From NCBI RefSeq assembly GCF_026914185.1, contig NC_070563.1, positions 4,237,001 to 4,301,000 on the forward strand: DNA of 64,000 nt, given 5' to 3'. The notes below the pieces were generated by a model. That model searched no databases, was not told where the DNA came from, and worked only from the letters and a program-made list of their open reading frames with translations. The translations under genes were made by a program, and so were the position numbers. Below, piece after piece: positions 32,651 through 44,129 of this stretch (the first letter of the stretch is position 1; every line of letters begins with the position of its first letter). Source of the DNA: Puccinia triticina. Its lineage: Eukaryota > Basidiomycota > Pucciniomycetes > Pucciniales > Pucciniaceae.

Positions 32651-34974
32651 ACAACCCCCCCTTTTCAAATCATCATTTTCCATCACATTGTGTGATTTAT
32701 CTATTTTGTCCATCAATAAGTTTTGAAGTTAGAGTTCTAATGTCTTCACTTTTCCATTGACAAGTGTCCATGCCTTCTTCCATGTGTTAATTTTATATTT
32801 GGCATATGTGCATTGTTTTCTTCCATCTCAAGTGAGATGTTTTGTTTGTTGTTGTATTCTAGGCCCCCTTTGTATCTTGCAAGGGGGCTCTCTAGTTATG
32901 ACTTATATTTCTGCTTGCATACCAGGGGAGACTTTGACACACTCTCCAGAGAGTGCCAGAGTCTAATTTTATGTTTTTCTGGGTCAGATGTGGATTAGGA
33001 AATTATTGATAAATTCTTCAAAAGTCAATGGGAATTGTGTCAGAAGTGTTGTAGAATTGTCACAGGACCTTGCGCAATGTTGTACAGAACCATTTCATTC
33101 TCTAAGGATAAATTAATTACAACCTATAATGAAATGATAGCTACTCAATGCCCAATGATTAATCATTTATGGTGAGTTCCTGTTGATCAATTTCTCTATG
33201 TACACGGGGTCTTGCAAAATTTGAATGTGACTAGCTGGGGCTTTAATGGTTTTCTGACCAATTTGCACTTGTCATGGAGCTGTGAAAGGCCCCTCCAGTG
33301 ACCTGTCACCCCAATGTTTGTGCATACAAAAAGATGACATTGGTGCAGTGGAAAACAGCTCACATGTATTTGCATGGAGACATTGGAAAACAAACAAACA
33401 CAAAAACAACTCACAGGCTTATATGTGTTGAGAAGCCAGGATGTCTAGCTGAAATCTGGTACCGCACATTGAAAGATTTCAGACAACTTAAAGGGTATAT
33501 TTCTCTAGTATAAGTATTTTGTATTTACAATTTTTGTTCTTTATATAAAAATAAACTGTTTTACCTTAAAGGCAGATAGTATCTGCTAGCTATCTTTTGC
33601 GGATATTTACGAGTTAATAATAACAATAAGAAATAGTTAAAGATAATTTGGTAATAGATGCGAACTTCTTTGCACGACCTGGGTAAGAAGGCTAGATTTT
33701 CTTTGATGTTGATTCGATTACAATAGGTGAGCTTATACGATTGATGAGGTTAAGGTTGTTTTGTTTATTGAGTGATTGTTGGCTTTGATGTTGTTAAATG
33801 GAAAGTAAGAGATCATTGGTTCTCTTTTCCTTAATCAACATCTTGATTGTTAACTCACTTTGAGTTCGACGATCACCGATGATCATTGTCATTAATGACG
33901 TCACTCTGCCAAGAGCTCTTTGCTCTTTTTCTGTTGCCAATCGATTGTTCTACATCAGAACAAGCCAAATCTACAACGTTAATGATAAATCATCATTTTA
34001 GTTTTATGTTTTTATTGTTTCTAACCTTGTGAGTATGTATACTTCATACAACTCACCTAGGTTGTTTCTCTTTTGAGAAAAATCCCCAGTAGACGAATTC
34101 CAACACACATCTCCAAGCTTGACTTGACTCACATTTTCACCCTATTGTCATCCTTTTTTGACTCAATTATAGATGATAACTGCCTTTCTTTTAGAGAAAT
34201 ATCCCAATTCAGATGGGCCTTTCACATCATTCCAACAGGGGTGTACATGTTGTGGATCTACGGGAAGCCCAACCTGAGATTTGCAACAACCTTGTATGCA
34301 CCCACATGAGGGTGAAGATAGCAAAGTGAAAGCAATGACCACCTTCATGAGCATGTAAATAATATGAATTGAACACCAACAAGTCATCTCAATCAACAAA
34401 CAGTTCAAATTGAATTATGATTTGATTGTGGCCATTTTGCCTTAGTGGTTTCAACTGTGTTCCAGTTGAGTTCCAGTTGACTTCTGCATGACTTCTGGAT
34501 TTTTTATGGATGAATCCAGGATCAGTTTCAGATCAGTTTTGGACAAGTTCCAGTATTCTTACACTACTTTCACCCCAAAGGCATCCAGCACAGTTATGAA
34601 AATGGGGAGGGTATGGCACTCTCTGGGAGTGCATCAAAATCTCCCTGGTGAATTGTGTAATTGAAATAAAATCATCAACTCAGAGCCTTTTCTCCCTTGA
34701 TCCACATCTTCAGCTCCTTGGTCCAATCCAAGCCCCTCTTTGATTGTCTCCCTTCTTTTCAACTCTTCTCCTTGGTGTGAAAATCTCTCACCCTGAGACA
34801 AGGGAATTGTGATAAGCTAGGTGGTGCTTAAGTTTGTCAGCAGGGTTTTTGAAAGGATGTTGAGCAGCACTATGGATGAATAGATGGACTGGCTGTGCTG
34901 GTGCAAGAAGCTCAGCTACAAGGTGGTGGCATGCATTCCTCTTTTTGGCCAAAAGCACACTTGTGCCCAAATGT
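32651..34974. other. AT-rich stretch without recognised features
   Basis: No frame longer than about 80 codons carries a motif. Short palindromes (gcagatagtatctgc near 33,570) and direct repeats are present. I see no TIR pair or RNA gene. Confidence 0.5.
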
Positions 34975-35155
34975 TCTCTGGACACTCCAGCCAGAGTGTC
35001 CAATGGACAGAGGCTTTTGGTGTCCATCAGACACTCTTGATCAAGAGTTTCCAATGGACAGTGGCTTTGGTGTCCATTGGACACTCCATCTGAAGTGTCC
35101 AATGGATGGTAGAAGGTTTGGACCCTCAAGATGTCCAGAAGACACTCTTGCTCAA
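34975..35155. repeat. Palindromic tandem repeat with GTGTCCAATGGACA core
   Basis: GTGTCCAATGGACA and its complement TGTCCATTGGACAC alternate three to four times with spacers of about 10 nt (for example around 34,998, 35,045 and 35,070). Each unit can form a hairpin of 12-14 bp. Confidence 0.75.
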
Positions 35156-35290
35156 TTAAAGATGGCAAACAAGTACCCAGGCAGTAGTACTTGGCACCCA
35201 CTGGCAGGTACTCATCAGGGTGGCGGGTACCACCGCCGCAGGTGCCTGGTTTTGTGAGATTTTTAGGCTGGTACCTGGGTGGTGACTGGT
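35156..35290. repeat. Truncated relative of the AAGATGGCAA MITE
   Basis: The left terminus 'taaagatggcaaacaagtac' and the following 'ggcaggtac..gcgggtacc' resemble the element at 41,388-41,640. The right terminal repeat is not found, so it is a partial or decayed copy. Confidence 0.5.
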
Positions 35291-35515
35291 GCAGTGGAAA
35301 AAGTAGAGGAGAACTGATGAGGTCTGATTACTTGATGTAGACTAGTAATTATAGGCTATCTACAAGTGATCAGATTGTGGTTGAGACAAAATGAATAAAA
35401 AATCAATTGGAATAAAAGACATTCATCAAGTCTAGTACTACTCAGGGTTCAAGGAGTACAAGGTGTGAGATAGTTGTACTATTAAACTTGATATAGGGGT
35501 TAGAAGGAAATTTTA

Positions 35516-35665
35516 GGCCCCGTTTGGAGCCAATATAATTGCGTGATATAATCTGGAAACTTGTGACATCTGATCAAGTTTTGGCGGACCTGATCAGATG
35601 TCAGATAGGATGTCATGCAAAAAAACTCATATATTGCCTGGATTATATCGGCTCCAAACGGGGCC
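35516..35665. mobile_element. PIF/Harbinger (Tourist-like) MITE, 150 bp, TSD TTA
   Basis: GGCCCCGTTTGGAGCCAATA at the left faces TCGGCTCCAAACGGGGCC at the right, with direct TTA duplications at 35513-35515 and 35666-35668. It is the same family as 26,193-26,576, but shorter and with a different interior. Confidence 0.9.
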
Positions 35666-36437
35666 TTAGATGTTTGGCTGAAAAAAGATGTACAAGACTG
35701 CTCAGATTGAGGACTACAACCTGGCACATGGGGCTTCAAATTGAAATTTGAGAGAGAGATGTAAATACAAAACTTGTGATTCTCTGCGTAAAACTTAAAG
35801 CCTTCAGGCAAAGAATGTTGTTAAAAGTGAGGAGTGACACATTTGTGATTTCCATCAAACTAGCCATGTGATAGTCCAAACCTTGTAGTTAGTCAGTAGA
35901 CATTATATATCGGCGCGTGAGGTTCCGGTTTCTCTCCTCCACCGATTTGGAGGACCGGAACCGGAAGCGACGGTAGCTAACCGTCTTTGCATCGGGTCAC
36001 CTTTATGCCCGTTTGGTTTCTCACAAATGTGACTTTAGTCCAAAGCCTCTCCTTCGGAAACGCTTTGCGCCTGCTCGGAGACGAAGTGCTCCTCTGCGTT
36101 GCACCACAAGATGCATTTTAAAAACAAAAAAGAGTGGTACACAGTAGAAGGGTAGATCGAACCCCTGAACTACTCACCAATTCTCTCCATGCACCCAACA
36201 AAGCATATTTGAGTTTCATTCCGTCGCTGCTTGTCTAATCAAACAGAGTGACTGAGCCTCGAGGACCTCAGTCGAGCTGGCTGAGGTTGGGCCTCCCTAA
36301 GATACTTAAAGAGGAGTGCATTTGTGGTCTTCCCTTTCATCACCAGCAACTCGTCCAGCACCAGACACACATCCACCCCACTCCACTACCCTTATACTAC
36401 ACCAGCTTCCCCCTTATCCTCAATAAACCTCTTTATC
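35666..36437. promoter_or_regulatory. Upstream region of the disordered-protein gene with a hairpin
   Basis: GGTTCCGG..TCCTCCA (35921-35941) pairs with TGGAGGACCGGAACC (35948-35962), and GACGGT-AGCTA-ACCGTC lies just downstream. These GC-rich inverted repeats about 480-520 bp before the start may be regulatory or a small relic element. 'agatacttaaagagg' near 36,300 could serve as a core promoter; this is weak. Confidence 0.35.
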
Positions 36438-39266
36438 ATGTTTACCAACAACGGCAACTCATTCTGCCGTTCTAGTGTGCTCTTCCCAACGGCTAGCACC
36501 AGCCAAAACCCCATGGCCGGCACCGGTCGTCCCCTTGCTAGCCCCCGGCAAAGAAGGGCGGCTCGCTGCTCCTCGTCGGCCCGGATCCCCTCCCGCCTTG
36601 CCCAGTCGATTGTGTTTGACCGGGACGGGCACGCGCAAGACGGCCCGGTGAGCGATGCCCACCGCTCACCCGCACCTCCGACCGTCACTCACTACGGCAA
36701 CCCGATGTTGGGCGCCTACGGCCGGAACGCGGACTCGACGGACCGAGGCATCCAGGTTTATTCCGAGACGGCTTCTCCCCTCGCCCAGCCACCTTCCCCT
36801 CCTCATTCTCCCGAGCTGCCCTCGCAGCCCCCCTCAACCCCCACCTCTCCCTCCTTCTACCTCTACTCCCGTCCCTTCTACCCCAACCCCCCTGGACCTC
36901 ACATCCGCTCTCCCCCCTCTCCCCCCTCTACCCCGCCCTCCTCTTCGGCCTCATCCGACTCCGACTCCGACTCCGACTCCGACTCCGACTCCGACTCCTA
37001 CTCCTACTCCTACTCCGACTCCGACTCCGAGGAGTCACCCGAAGAATCTCCTTCCCCCCCGTCCGGCATCCCCCCTTCTCTCTTACCCGCTCCCAGGTCT
37101 GCGGCAGCGCCTGTCGCCGGCCCCAGCCGCCTCTCTGCGGCAGCGCCTCTAGCCCTCTCCAGCCAACGGCCCTTCCCTCGGCTAGAGGCGCTTTTTCGTG
37201 TAAGAGAAGCACCCGACGAGGCCGATTTGCCGGCCATCCCCAGCACCAATGCTCGGTCGAGGGAGGGGTCCGTCGACTCCACTTCCGCCCCCTCCACCGT
37301 GTTCCTTTCCCCGGCCTCCTCACCCGGGGGATCGACATTCGACCCCCGAGCCATCTTCCGGCCTGTTCCACCTGCCGCCAAACCTCGAGGCGCTCCGCGT
37401 GGGCTTCCGTCTGTCCGGGCATTCGTGCCAGCCAGCCAGACTCTCTCGGCACCGGCCGTCTCATCCGCGGGGCCATTCGCAGCCCGGACAGCCGGTGCTG
37501 CCACCCGTCGAGTCCCTTCTCGCGGGCTTCCATCCGTCCGGGACTTCGTGCCCGCCAACCCTCCTGCGCCCGCGCCATCCTCACGGCCATCTCAACCGGC
37601 CGACACCTCCGCGGGGCCAGGCGCATTCCAGGCGGAGCTTCCTGGATCCCGACAGCGATGGGAAGCTTCCGTTCTTTCGACGGGGGCTCAGCCGGACGCA
37701 GCAGGCGCCAGTTCGCCGTATGACGTTCTCTTGCAGCCTCTGGCCAACACACCTGCGGCAGCCTTCACCACCTCTGCGAGGGCTCCATCGGCCCTGGCAA
37801 GACGGAGGTCCCGGCCTGCTCGGTTGAGTGTCCGCTTCAACTTGCCTCCTGGCTCGAGCCGATTGCAGACTACCTGGGATCGAATTCAGGCTAGCTCTCG
37901 TCGAATACAGGCTAATTCTCGTGTCCTGCAAGCTCACTCGCGTCGCTTATTCCCTCCACCTCTGGCCCTGCCAGCGGTACCGACCACCTCAGCCGCGGCA
38001 TCTCCTCCTCGCCGCCACATCCCCTCCCCTGAGTCGGCATCGACATACCTCGCCGAGGTGCCGCAGCGTGCCCCCGACTTCCCCCCTCCGACATCTCCCA
38101 TGGCATCCCCCAATGCACCTCCTCGCTACTCGCTAGTGTCTCCCCAAGGGAGAACGTCACCGCGGGTGCCTCTGACCTTGAGTCAGTCGGCAGCAAGGTC
38201 TGTGCCTCTGGTCCGCGCCGCTTCCCCCTCCCCCTCCCCACTTCCCTCAAGTCAGTCGAGATCACTTTCTCTGCCTCCGGCACGCGCGCCTTCCCCTTCT
38301 CCACCGCCCTCCCCATTGCCGCATCCCTCTCCTTCGATCTCTCCGGCACGCTCCCTCCGGCATTCTCCGTCGCTCTCCCCGCCATTGGCTCTCTCTCCAC
38401 CCGCTTCCCCGCCACCCACCGCCGTGCCTTCTTCACCGGTTTCTCCGGCACGCCCCCTCATCCGCTCTCCAGCTACTTCCCCGGCACCCACCGTCGTGCT
38501 CTCTCCTGGGATTTCCCCGCCACGCACCCTTGTGGTTTCTCCTCGGTCTTCCCCGGCACGCACTGCCGTGCCTTCTCCTTGGGCTTCCCCGGCACGCACT
38601 GCCGTGCCTTCTCCAGCGGTCTCCCCGGTACCCTCCTTCGTGCCCGCGCAGTCACCGGCTGCAAATGTCGAGGAGACGTCATCTCGGGAAATTGCGGTCG
38701 GACCGAGCACGAACCCGAGCCATTCGGGCTATCAAACCCGATCGAAGCGACGAAGAGAAGCCGAAGCTGCCACGGGCCCTGCCGCCAAGCGTCGTGAGAC
38801 TGACCGTCCAGCAGCGAAGGGGAAGGGCAGAGCCCCTGTCAAGCGGCAGCCGAAGAAGCGGACCGCTGTCGATGAGGCTCCCGAAGCCAGCTCAAGTCGG
38901 CCCCGGAAGATCGCGAAGGCCAGCCCCAAGGGCGAGCAGGACGAGGAAGCCGAATCGAAGGTGAAGGCCAAAGCTCCGGCGAAACGGCAGCCGAAGAAGA
39001 AGCAAGCCAGCTCAAGTCGCCCTGGGAAGGCCGCGGAGGCGAGCACGAGGGTCAAGCGGGAAGAAGACCCGGGCCAGGCGGCGTTGGTTCGTCGGAAGGC
39101 GGGCCGTCCGGCGGGCGCAGGCAAGCGGAAAGCCGCCACCAAGAAGACCGACGCCGAACCAACCAGGACGAGTGCCAGCCGATCGGCGGAAAGCGCAGGA
39201 AACGGGGAGCGGACCTCACCTGCTTTGCGATACTTCACCCGATCCAAAGGAAAACGGGGCCCTTGA
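36438..39266 (+). CDS. Long intrinsically disordered Pro/Ser-rich protein with basic C-terminus (942 aa)
   Basis: A single frame open for 980 codons; I prefer Met39 (MFTNNGNSFC, 36,438), because upstream residues look like untranslated leader, but 36,324 is possible. The protein is almost entirely Ser, Pro, Ala and Arg. A (Ser-Asp)n tract at 36,955-37,030 is encoded by a TCCGAC microsatellite. Imperfect repeats of the type 'FRPVPPAAKPRGAPRGLPSV' occur in the first half, and 'SPARTAVPSPWASPARTAVP' repeats near 38,470-38,640. The last 200 residues are Lys/Arg-rich (KRQPKKRTAVDEAPEASSSR is present twice in similar form) with an AT-hook-like RKAGRPAGAGKRK, suggesting nuclear or nucleic-acid association (inference). 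No enzyme domain is visible. No homologue is recognised. Confidence 0.65.
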   Translation: MFTNNGNSFCRSSVLFPTASTSQNPMAGTGRPLASPRQRRAARCSSSARIPSRLAQSIVFDRDGHAQDGPVSDAHRSPAPPTVTHYGNPMLGAYGRNADSTDRGIQVYSETASPLAQPPSPPHSPELPSQPPSTPTSPSFYLYSRPFYPNPPGPHIRSPPSPPSTPPSSSASSDSDSDSDSDSDSDSYSYSYSDSDSEESPEESPSPPSGIPPSLLPAPRSAAAPVAGPSRLSAAAPLALSSQRPFPRLEALFRVREAPDEADLPAIPSTNARSREGSVDSTSAPSTVFLSPASSPGGSTFDPRAIFRPVPPAAKPRGAPRGLPSVRAFVPASQTLSAPAVSSAGPFAARTAGAATRRVPSRGLPSVRDFVPANPPAPAPSSRPSQPADTSAGPGAFQAELPGSRQRWEASVLSTGAQPDAAGASSPYDVLLQPLANTPAAAFTTSARAPSALARRRSRPARLSVRFNLPPGSSRLQTTWDRIQASSRRIQANSRVLQAHSRRLFPPPLALPAVPTTSAAASPPRRHIPSPESASTYLAEVPQRAPDFPPPTSPMASPNAPPRYSLVSPQGRTSPRVPLTLSQSAARSVPLVRAASPSPSPLPSSQSRSLSLPPARAPSPSPPPSPLPHPSPSISPARSLRHSPSLSPPLALSPPASPPPTAVPSSPVSPARPLIRSPATSPAPTVVLSPGISPPRTLVVSPRSSPARTAVPSPWASPARTAVPSPAVSPVPSFVPAQSPAANVEETSSREIAVGPSTNPSHSGYQTRSKRRREAEAATGPAAKRRETDRPAAKGKGRAPVKRQPKKRTAVDEAPEASSSRPRKIAKASPKGEQDEEAESKVKAKAPAKRQPKKKQASSSRPGKAAEASTRVKREEDPGQAALVRRKAGRPAGAGKRKAATKKTDAEPTRTSASRSAESAGNGERTSPALRYFTRSKGKRGP

Positions 39267-40258
39267 GTGCCATCCCTTTGATGTGCTCTGATCGAAACAA
39301 AAGGTGGGATGGGGTTGTCCGTACTACGAAGCGACTTCATTCGTTTCTACTCTTTCTCTATAACCATCTTCTTTCTTTTCTCCTTTTCTTCCCTCTCTCT
39401 ACTTTCTTTCTCTTCATCACCGCAACAAGTCCCACATGTCTCCACTCAGGCCATATCCTGTTTTTGTTTCATGATGTTTTAGATATGATTGTATATACAT
39501 AACACGCATTAGTTTTATAGTCCGGTATCTGTAATCCACAGCAGAAGAGCCAAAGCTGGCAAGTGATTCGTCGAAGTCTAAGGCAAAGAAGGATAAGGGC
39601 CAGCAGAAGAAGTGATTACCCCTATTGAACATGCAAGTTCAAGTGCTCTGAAAGGGCCCCTAACTCACATCCCTGCCTCACTCCATTCTGCAGAGCCTTG
39701 CTTTCTTACACATTCCTATCTTTATCTTCATAGTGCAGACTTCTCAAGCCCATCAAGAATATCCTGTTGAATATCTGGCCTCTGCCATCTCTTGATTTTT
39801 CTGCCTCTTTGCTTTTACTCTTGCACTTCTGCTTGGATGCTTTCTCAATATCCTGCAAAGTTATCATATTTTTTCTATCCTATCAGTGTTTTCTTTTTTT
39901 TTTGAATATAGAGTATATGTCAGCCAGTCAGACAATTGTTCATGTGTCTACAATTTCAAGTCATTTAACCCAATTATGACTCAGGACTACCTTAAGACTG
40001 AACTTGAGCTTATGTAAGCTCTTGAGTTCAAGTCCTCCTGTTATCTTATATTATTACTCTTGTTACAATATCTACTAAACTATATGATTTCACACTTATT
40101 ATGCATTTTCCGTACAGAAAGAGAATACTTTAGAATCTCTCTATGTATTTATTCCAAGTTAGATTATTTAAGCACAAATTGATTCTTATTTCTCCATGGA
40201 TTTGGAGTTGAGGATCTCATCAGAGCCTTGACTTGAGGGGCTCAAGATCCTGTAATAC
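39267..40258. other. Downstream non-coding region
   Basis: CT-rich 3' region. A coding-like Lys-rich stretch (39,541-39,615, reading EEPKLASDSSKSKAKKDKGQ) preceded by 'tccacag' looks like a last exon, but no usable donor in the frame of the preceding gene was found. The rest is AT-rich without features. Confidence 0.45.
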
Positions 40259-40263
40259 TTAAA

Positions 40264-40732
40264 GCAACAGTGGGTCAGCTATGCTAACCATAGCTGTTAG
40301 CATAGCGTAGCGCAGCGCAAATACGCTATTGTTTAGCGTCGTGTTAGCACAATTGCGCGCATCTGCGCTAACGCTACGCGTACAGGGTGCAAAGCTATTT
40401 TAGCTTTTAGCGTAGCATTAGCGCAGATTTGCGCAATGGCGCTAACGCTAAGCACGCAGGGCGCAAAAGAGTGTTTGCTACGCTGCGCTACAGCACTTTT
40501 TGAGGCAAAAAAGGCCTTTTTTCCGCTAAAAGCGCCTCAGTGCAACGTAGCAGCTGTAGTGTAGCGCTAACGCTAAACAAAAATTGGCGTGCTGTTAGCG
40601 CTGCTGAAAATTAGCGCAGCGTAGCGGCGCTAACAGCGCGCTAACACTATTCAAAAAAGGCCAGCGCTTTTTGCCGCTCCGCTAAACGTTAGGGCTAAAA
40701 TAGTGTAGTTTAGCTTAGTGGCCCACTGTTGC
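40264..40732. mobile_element. TIR element made of GCTAACGC/TTAGCG words, 469 bp, TSD TTAAA
   Basis: GCAACAGTGGGTCA at the left and (minus strand) GCAACAGTGGGCCA at the right are inverted repeats, flanked by direct TTAAA (40259-40263 and 40733-40737). The interior is a patchwork of GCTAACGCTA, TTAGCG and GCGCTAAC words in both orientations, unlike any surrounding DNA. Its terminus matches the GTAACG-word element at 1,702-2,048. Confidence 0.8.
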
Positions 40733-40737
40733 TTAAA

Positions 40738-42591
40738 GGGGGGATATTTCCCGCTCAGAGATTACCATACAATCCCTCCAACCTTACTTCATATTACAAA
40801 TGTTGATATTGTGTATTAGCATCACTCTATGTAGTATCCTTCTAATCTATACACCCACAACATCTTAGCATATATTGTACATGTATATAGCCTAGTTGTT
40901 TCCTTGTTTTTTTCTCTCTCCTCACTGAACAATGATTATATCTTGACTGACTGTTCTTGGACTTTGTCCTTGACATCTTGTCAAACCTCTCTTAGCTTTG
41001 TGTCACCCAAGTTATGCTCAACAACAAAGTGGGTGGGGTGCTAAAAATCCTTAACCTTCCTGTTCCTTCTACCTCCATCCTCTATTTGAGTATCTTCCCT
41101 AGACACAGGTGGGTGTCATAACCCCTTCATTATTGAATCAAAGTGCCTTTAAGAGCCTGAAGGAGCAACAGCACCAGGCTTGGTTTTCCACTCTGCTTCC
41201 TAGCATTGAGTAGGGTTTTCTCCCACTGGCCTACCAGATATAGTGTGACCCATAAAACCATCAACTCCAATTCATGTGAGAGACCAGAGCTGAAAGTATA
41301 TGCACTTGCAATTCCTTTCATTTCTATGGTTTATAATAATGCATTACTTGCATAACTTTGCAATACCAGTTCTTTTTGTTTTTTGTAAAGATGGCAAACA
41401 GGTACTCAGCAAGCTGTTATATGTATGATTGCTCACCAAGAGGAATCCACTCTTGGAGAGATTCCTCTCTTGATGGCAGGTACATACCTTTGAAAAAAAA
41501 AATTGCCTGCGGTACCCGCCAAAAAGGCCTAAGTACTGCCACAACAGATGCCAAGTATGGGTACGGGTTTCTGTTTTGAGCAAAAAAAAGCAGGTGGTAC
41601 CCGCAAATGCGGCAGGTATCTGGGTGCTGATTGCCATCTTTATGCTCAATAGTGTCTGATGGAAGATCTTTTCTGATGTCCAACTGATGGTCTCAAGAGA
41701 TGAGAATCACTTGGATACTTATATCTGGTGTCTGCCATGCATCCTCTGGATGCTCCTCATATAGAAACATCGGTGGGAATTGGGATGCAAAGTATTTCCA
41801 GGAATGCACCCTGTGGTGTAGATCTGAAAAATTAGGGAGATTCGCAGTTGGTCAGTTGCAACTTGTTACTTGCATCAATAATGGGCCACTACAATAGGCT
41901 ACACTATGGGCCAATATCCATTATTGTATCTGAATTTATTTGGCCAGACAAATGGGGTATTGTTATCCCCAATTGTAGCCCAATACACTGGGTGTTATTT
42001 TATCCAAATCTTCTCCTTGAAGATCTTGGGTATTGTTATCCAGGATACACTCAAAAATACACTAATAGTGTTTTTTTTTTTTTTGGATAACAAGATTTCA
42101 CTGACAGTTAGTGTATCATAGTTAGAATTTTCTACACTACAGTATCTGTTATTTCATGGTTTTTAGCTTCTAGAAGAGGTTCTGTAAACCCCACACCTTG
42201 TGGGGTTTCACAATTTTCCATAAGCCATGGAGAGTACTTATTTGCCTCCTGCTAATTCCCTAGTCTAGCAGAGAGATTTCCTCTCTCCTGGCTAGGTAAG
42301 CTATTTTCCATTCTTCTCATTTAGTTGTACTTACCAGAGAGAGCTTCCATCTCTCCCAGCTAGATACCTGCTATGCAGCCCCTATGTTGGTAGTAGAATC
42401 TTTGGCTTTTGCCTTTTCCTTTGTGCCAAAGACAATCAGTGAAGGTCTTAAACAGAGTCCTTACATATTCTCAAAAAATTATGTTCTAGATTTCTTTTTT
42501 TTTGCAACTCAAAACCAACATTTATACCAGAAATATCAACACACTAACAGTAATTTTCTTATCAATTGCAGAGATAAACTAACAGTGATTA
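40738..42591. other. Non-coding stretch with one MITE
   Basis: Apart from the MITE at 41,388-41,640 there is no supported gene. Repeated 'gggtattgttatcc' phrases occur at 41,945-42,050, and 'gagagatttcctctctc' / 'agagagcttccatctctc' short palindromes at 42,260-42,360. Confidence 0.5.
41388..41640. mobile_element. MITE, 253 bp, AAGATGGCAA termini, TA target duplication
   Basis: AAGATGGCAA and TTGCCATCTT are perfect ends, flanked by TA. Imperfect complementarity continues inward (aggtactcagca versus gtgctga). The interior has 'gcggtacccgcc' and 'ggtggtacccgc'. Family member at 35,156. Confidence 0.75.
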
Positions 42592-42792
42592 GGGGGGTTC
42601 ACAATTGGAATTTAAAAAACTTTGGAGCTAAATTTAAGGCCCTTATGAACAAAATTTTAAAAATTTGGTAAAATGCACAGCAGCATGTGATACTGGTCAG
42701 TCAGTCCAATTGACCGATTTTTCAAAAAAAAATGTTTGTAAACACCTCAACATGTGTCCTAAAGCTTTGTGAATTTCAATTGTGACCCCCCC
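42592..42792. mobile_element. MITE, 201 bp, GGGGGGTTCACAATTG termini, TA target duplication
   Basis: GGGGGGTTCACAATTGGAAT faces AATTTCAATTGTGACCCCCC, an imperfect terminal inverted repeat of about 22 bp, flanked by TA on both sides. It is AT-rich inside with no coding capacity. Confidence 0.8.
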
Positions 42793-42964
42793 TATTGTAT
42801 TAGTTCTCAAGAATAACAATGGATAACAATTATAAAAATAGGATTTTTTTATTGTTGACCTGACATATTTCAGCAACACTAACCATACAATAAAAGCAAA
42901 AAAGAATCACATCAAAATCTTCTTGTTATTGTCAGAAAGGATAACAGTATTAATTGTGTAATGA

Positions 42965-43600
42965 AGTGAAAACAAAAGCTGAAAAAGTGCATGCAAGCCA
43001 AATTGTATGACACCCCCAAGCCTGATTGAATGTTTTTTTTGAAATTTGATGTTCAAGAAAAGCCTTGAACACTGACTTGCAAAAGTAGTACATGCAAGTT
43101 GTGCCTGGCCAACTTTGAATCCCCCTATTCACTACACTAACAATACAGTTACTAGGGGGTTTCAAAGTTGGCCAGATGCAACTTGCATGCACTTTTGCAA
43201 GTCGGTGTTCAAGTTCATTCTTGAACACCAAGTTGCAAAAGTGCATGCAAGCCACACTGTACCACACCCTCTAAGCCCGCTTGAATGTTCTTTTGAAATT
43301 TGGTCTTCAATAAAAGCCTTGAACACCAACTTGCAAAAGTGCATGCAAGTTGTGCATGGCCAACTTTGAATCCCCTTAGTGTATCAGCCCACCATTCTTT
43401 TCATCCACCTTTGCAAGTTGATGTTCCAGGCTTTTCTTGAACACCAACCTTCAAAAACACATTCAAGAAGGCCTGTGGGGTGAAGTAAAATTTGACATGC
43501 ATGACCTTTTGAAACTTGGTGTTCAAGATCTGACTTGAATGCCAACTTGCAAAAGTGCATGCAAGTTGCACTAGGCCAACTTAAAAACCCACTATTGTAT
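42965..43600. mobile_element. Cluster of three MITEs of the GGGGGTTTCAAAGTTGGCC family
   Basis: The middle copy (43,155-43,375) has GGGGGTTTCAAAGTTGGCCA and its complement TGGCCAACTTTGAATCCCC as ends and TA-rich flanks. The left copy ends at 43,125 (ggccaactttgaatccccc), and its own left end is eroded. The right copy spans about 43,385-43,595 with a degenerate 'ggccaacttaaaaaccc' end. All share subterminal 'gcaaaagtgcatgcaag' and 'ttgaacaccaa' units. A further member is at 52,425-52,596. Confidence 0.75.
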
Positions 43601-44129
43601 GGGGGTGGAATGAGTCTTCTGAGACAGCAACCTTGCTGGTTTGTCAAATCAGGTGGGCAGTCCACAATAATTTTGACAAAGGGGTGACTTTATTTGTTTC
43701 AATATCCAGCTCCACTCCCATGTTTTCCATCTTTTTTCAATGTTCTCCATTATCTTGTCAACCTTTTTTCCCAATTGCATCCTTCTTCATTTCCACTGCA
43801 TCTTCTTTCTTTGCACGCCCCTGGGCATTTTGGTTGTGTACCTCGGCTTTTTTTTTTGGCGGAGACACAAGAGCAAAAGGCCGAGGAGCGCGAAAAAGAA
43901 AGACGATGCATTGGAAAAAGGTCAACAAGATAGAAAAGATGGAGAACATATAGAAGATGGGCAACGTGGAAAATGATCAACTAGGTTATTGAAATTTACA
44001 GAGGACAAAAACAACACTCCCTTGCAAGATTAAAGATGATGAAGATTAAAAGTTCAAAAGTTCAGTTTGTTTTTACACAGGAAAGATATTGGTACAAAGA
44101 GATGGAAGTAAAACCCCGGCGAGTCGACC
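43601..44129. other. Region downstream of the splicing-factor gene
   Basis: Overlapping short frames on both strands at 43,690-43,980 are rich in Phe/Ser or Lys/Glu codons and lack motifs. Probably the 3' flank of the minus-strand gene. Confidence 0.45.

Noticed and set aside
36130..36180. B-box-like 'ggttcgatct' on the minus strand, suggesting a tRNA gene
   Set aside because: The T-arm does not pair properly, no A box or acceptor stem lies at the right distance, so no tRNA is supported.
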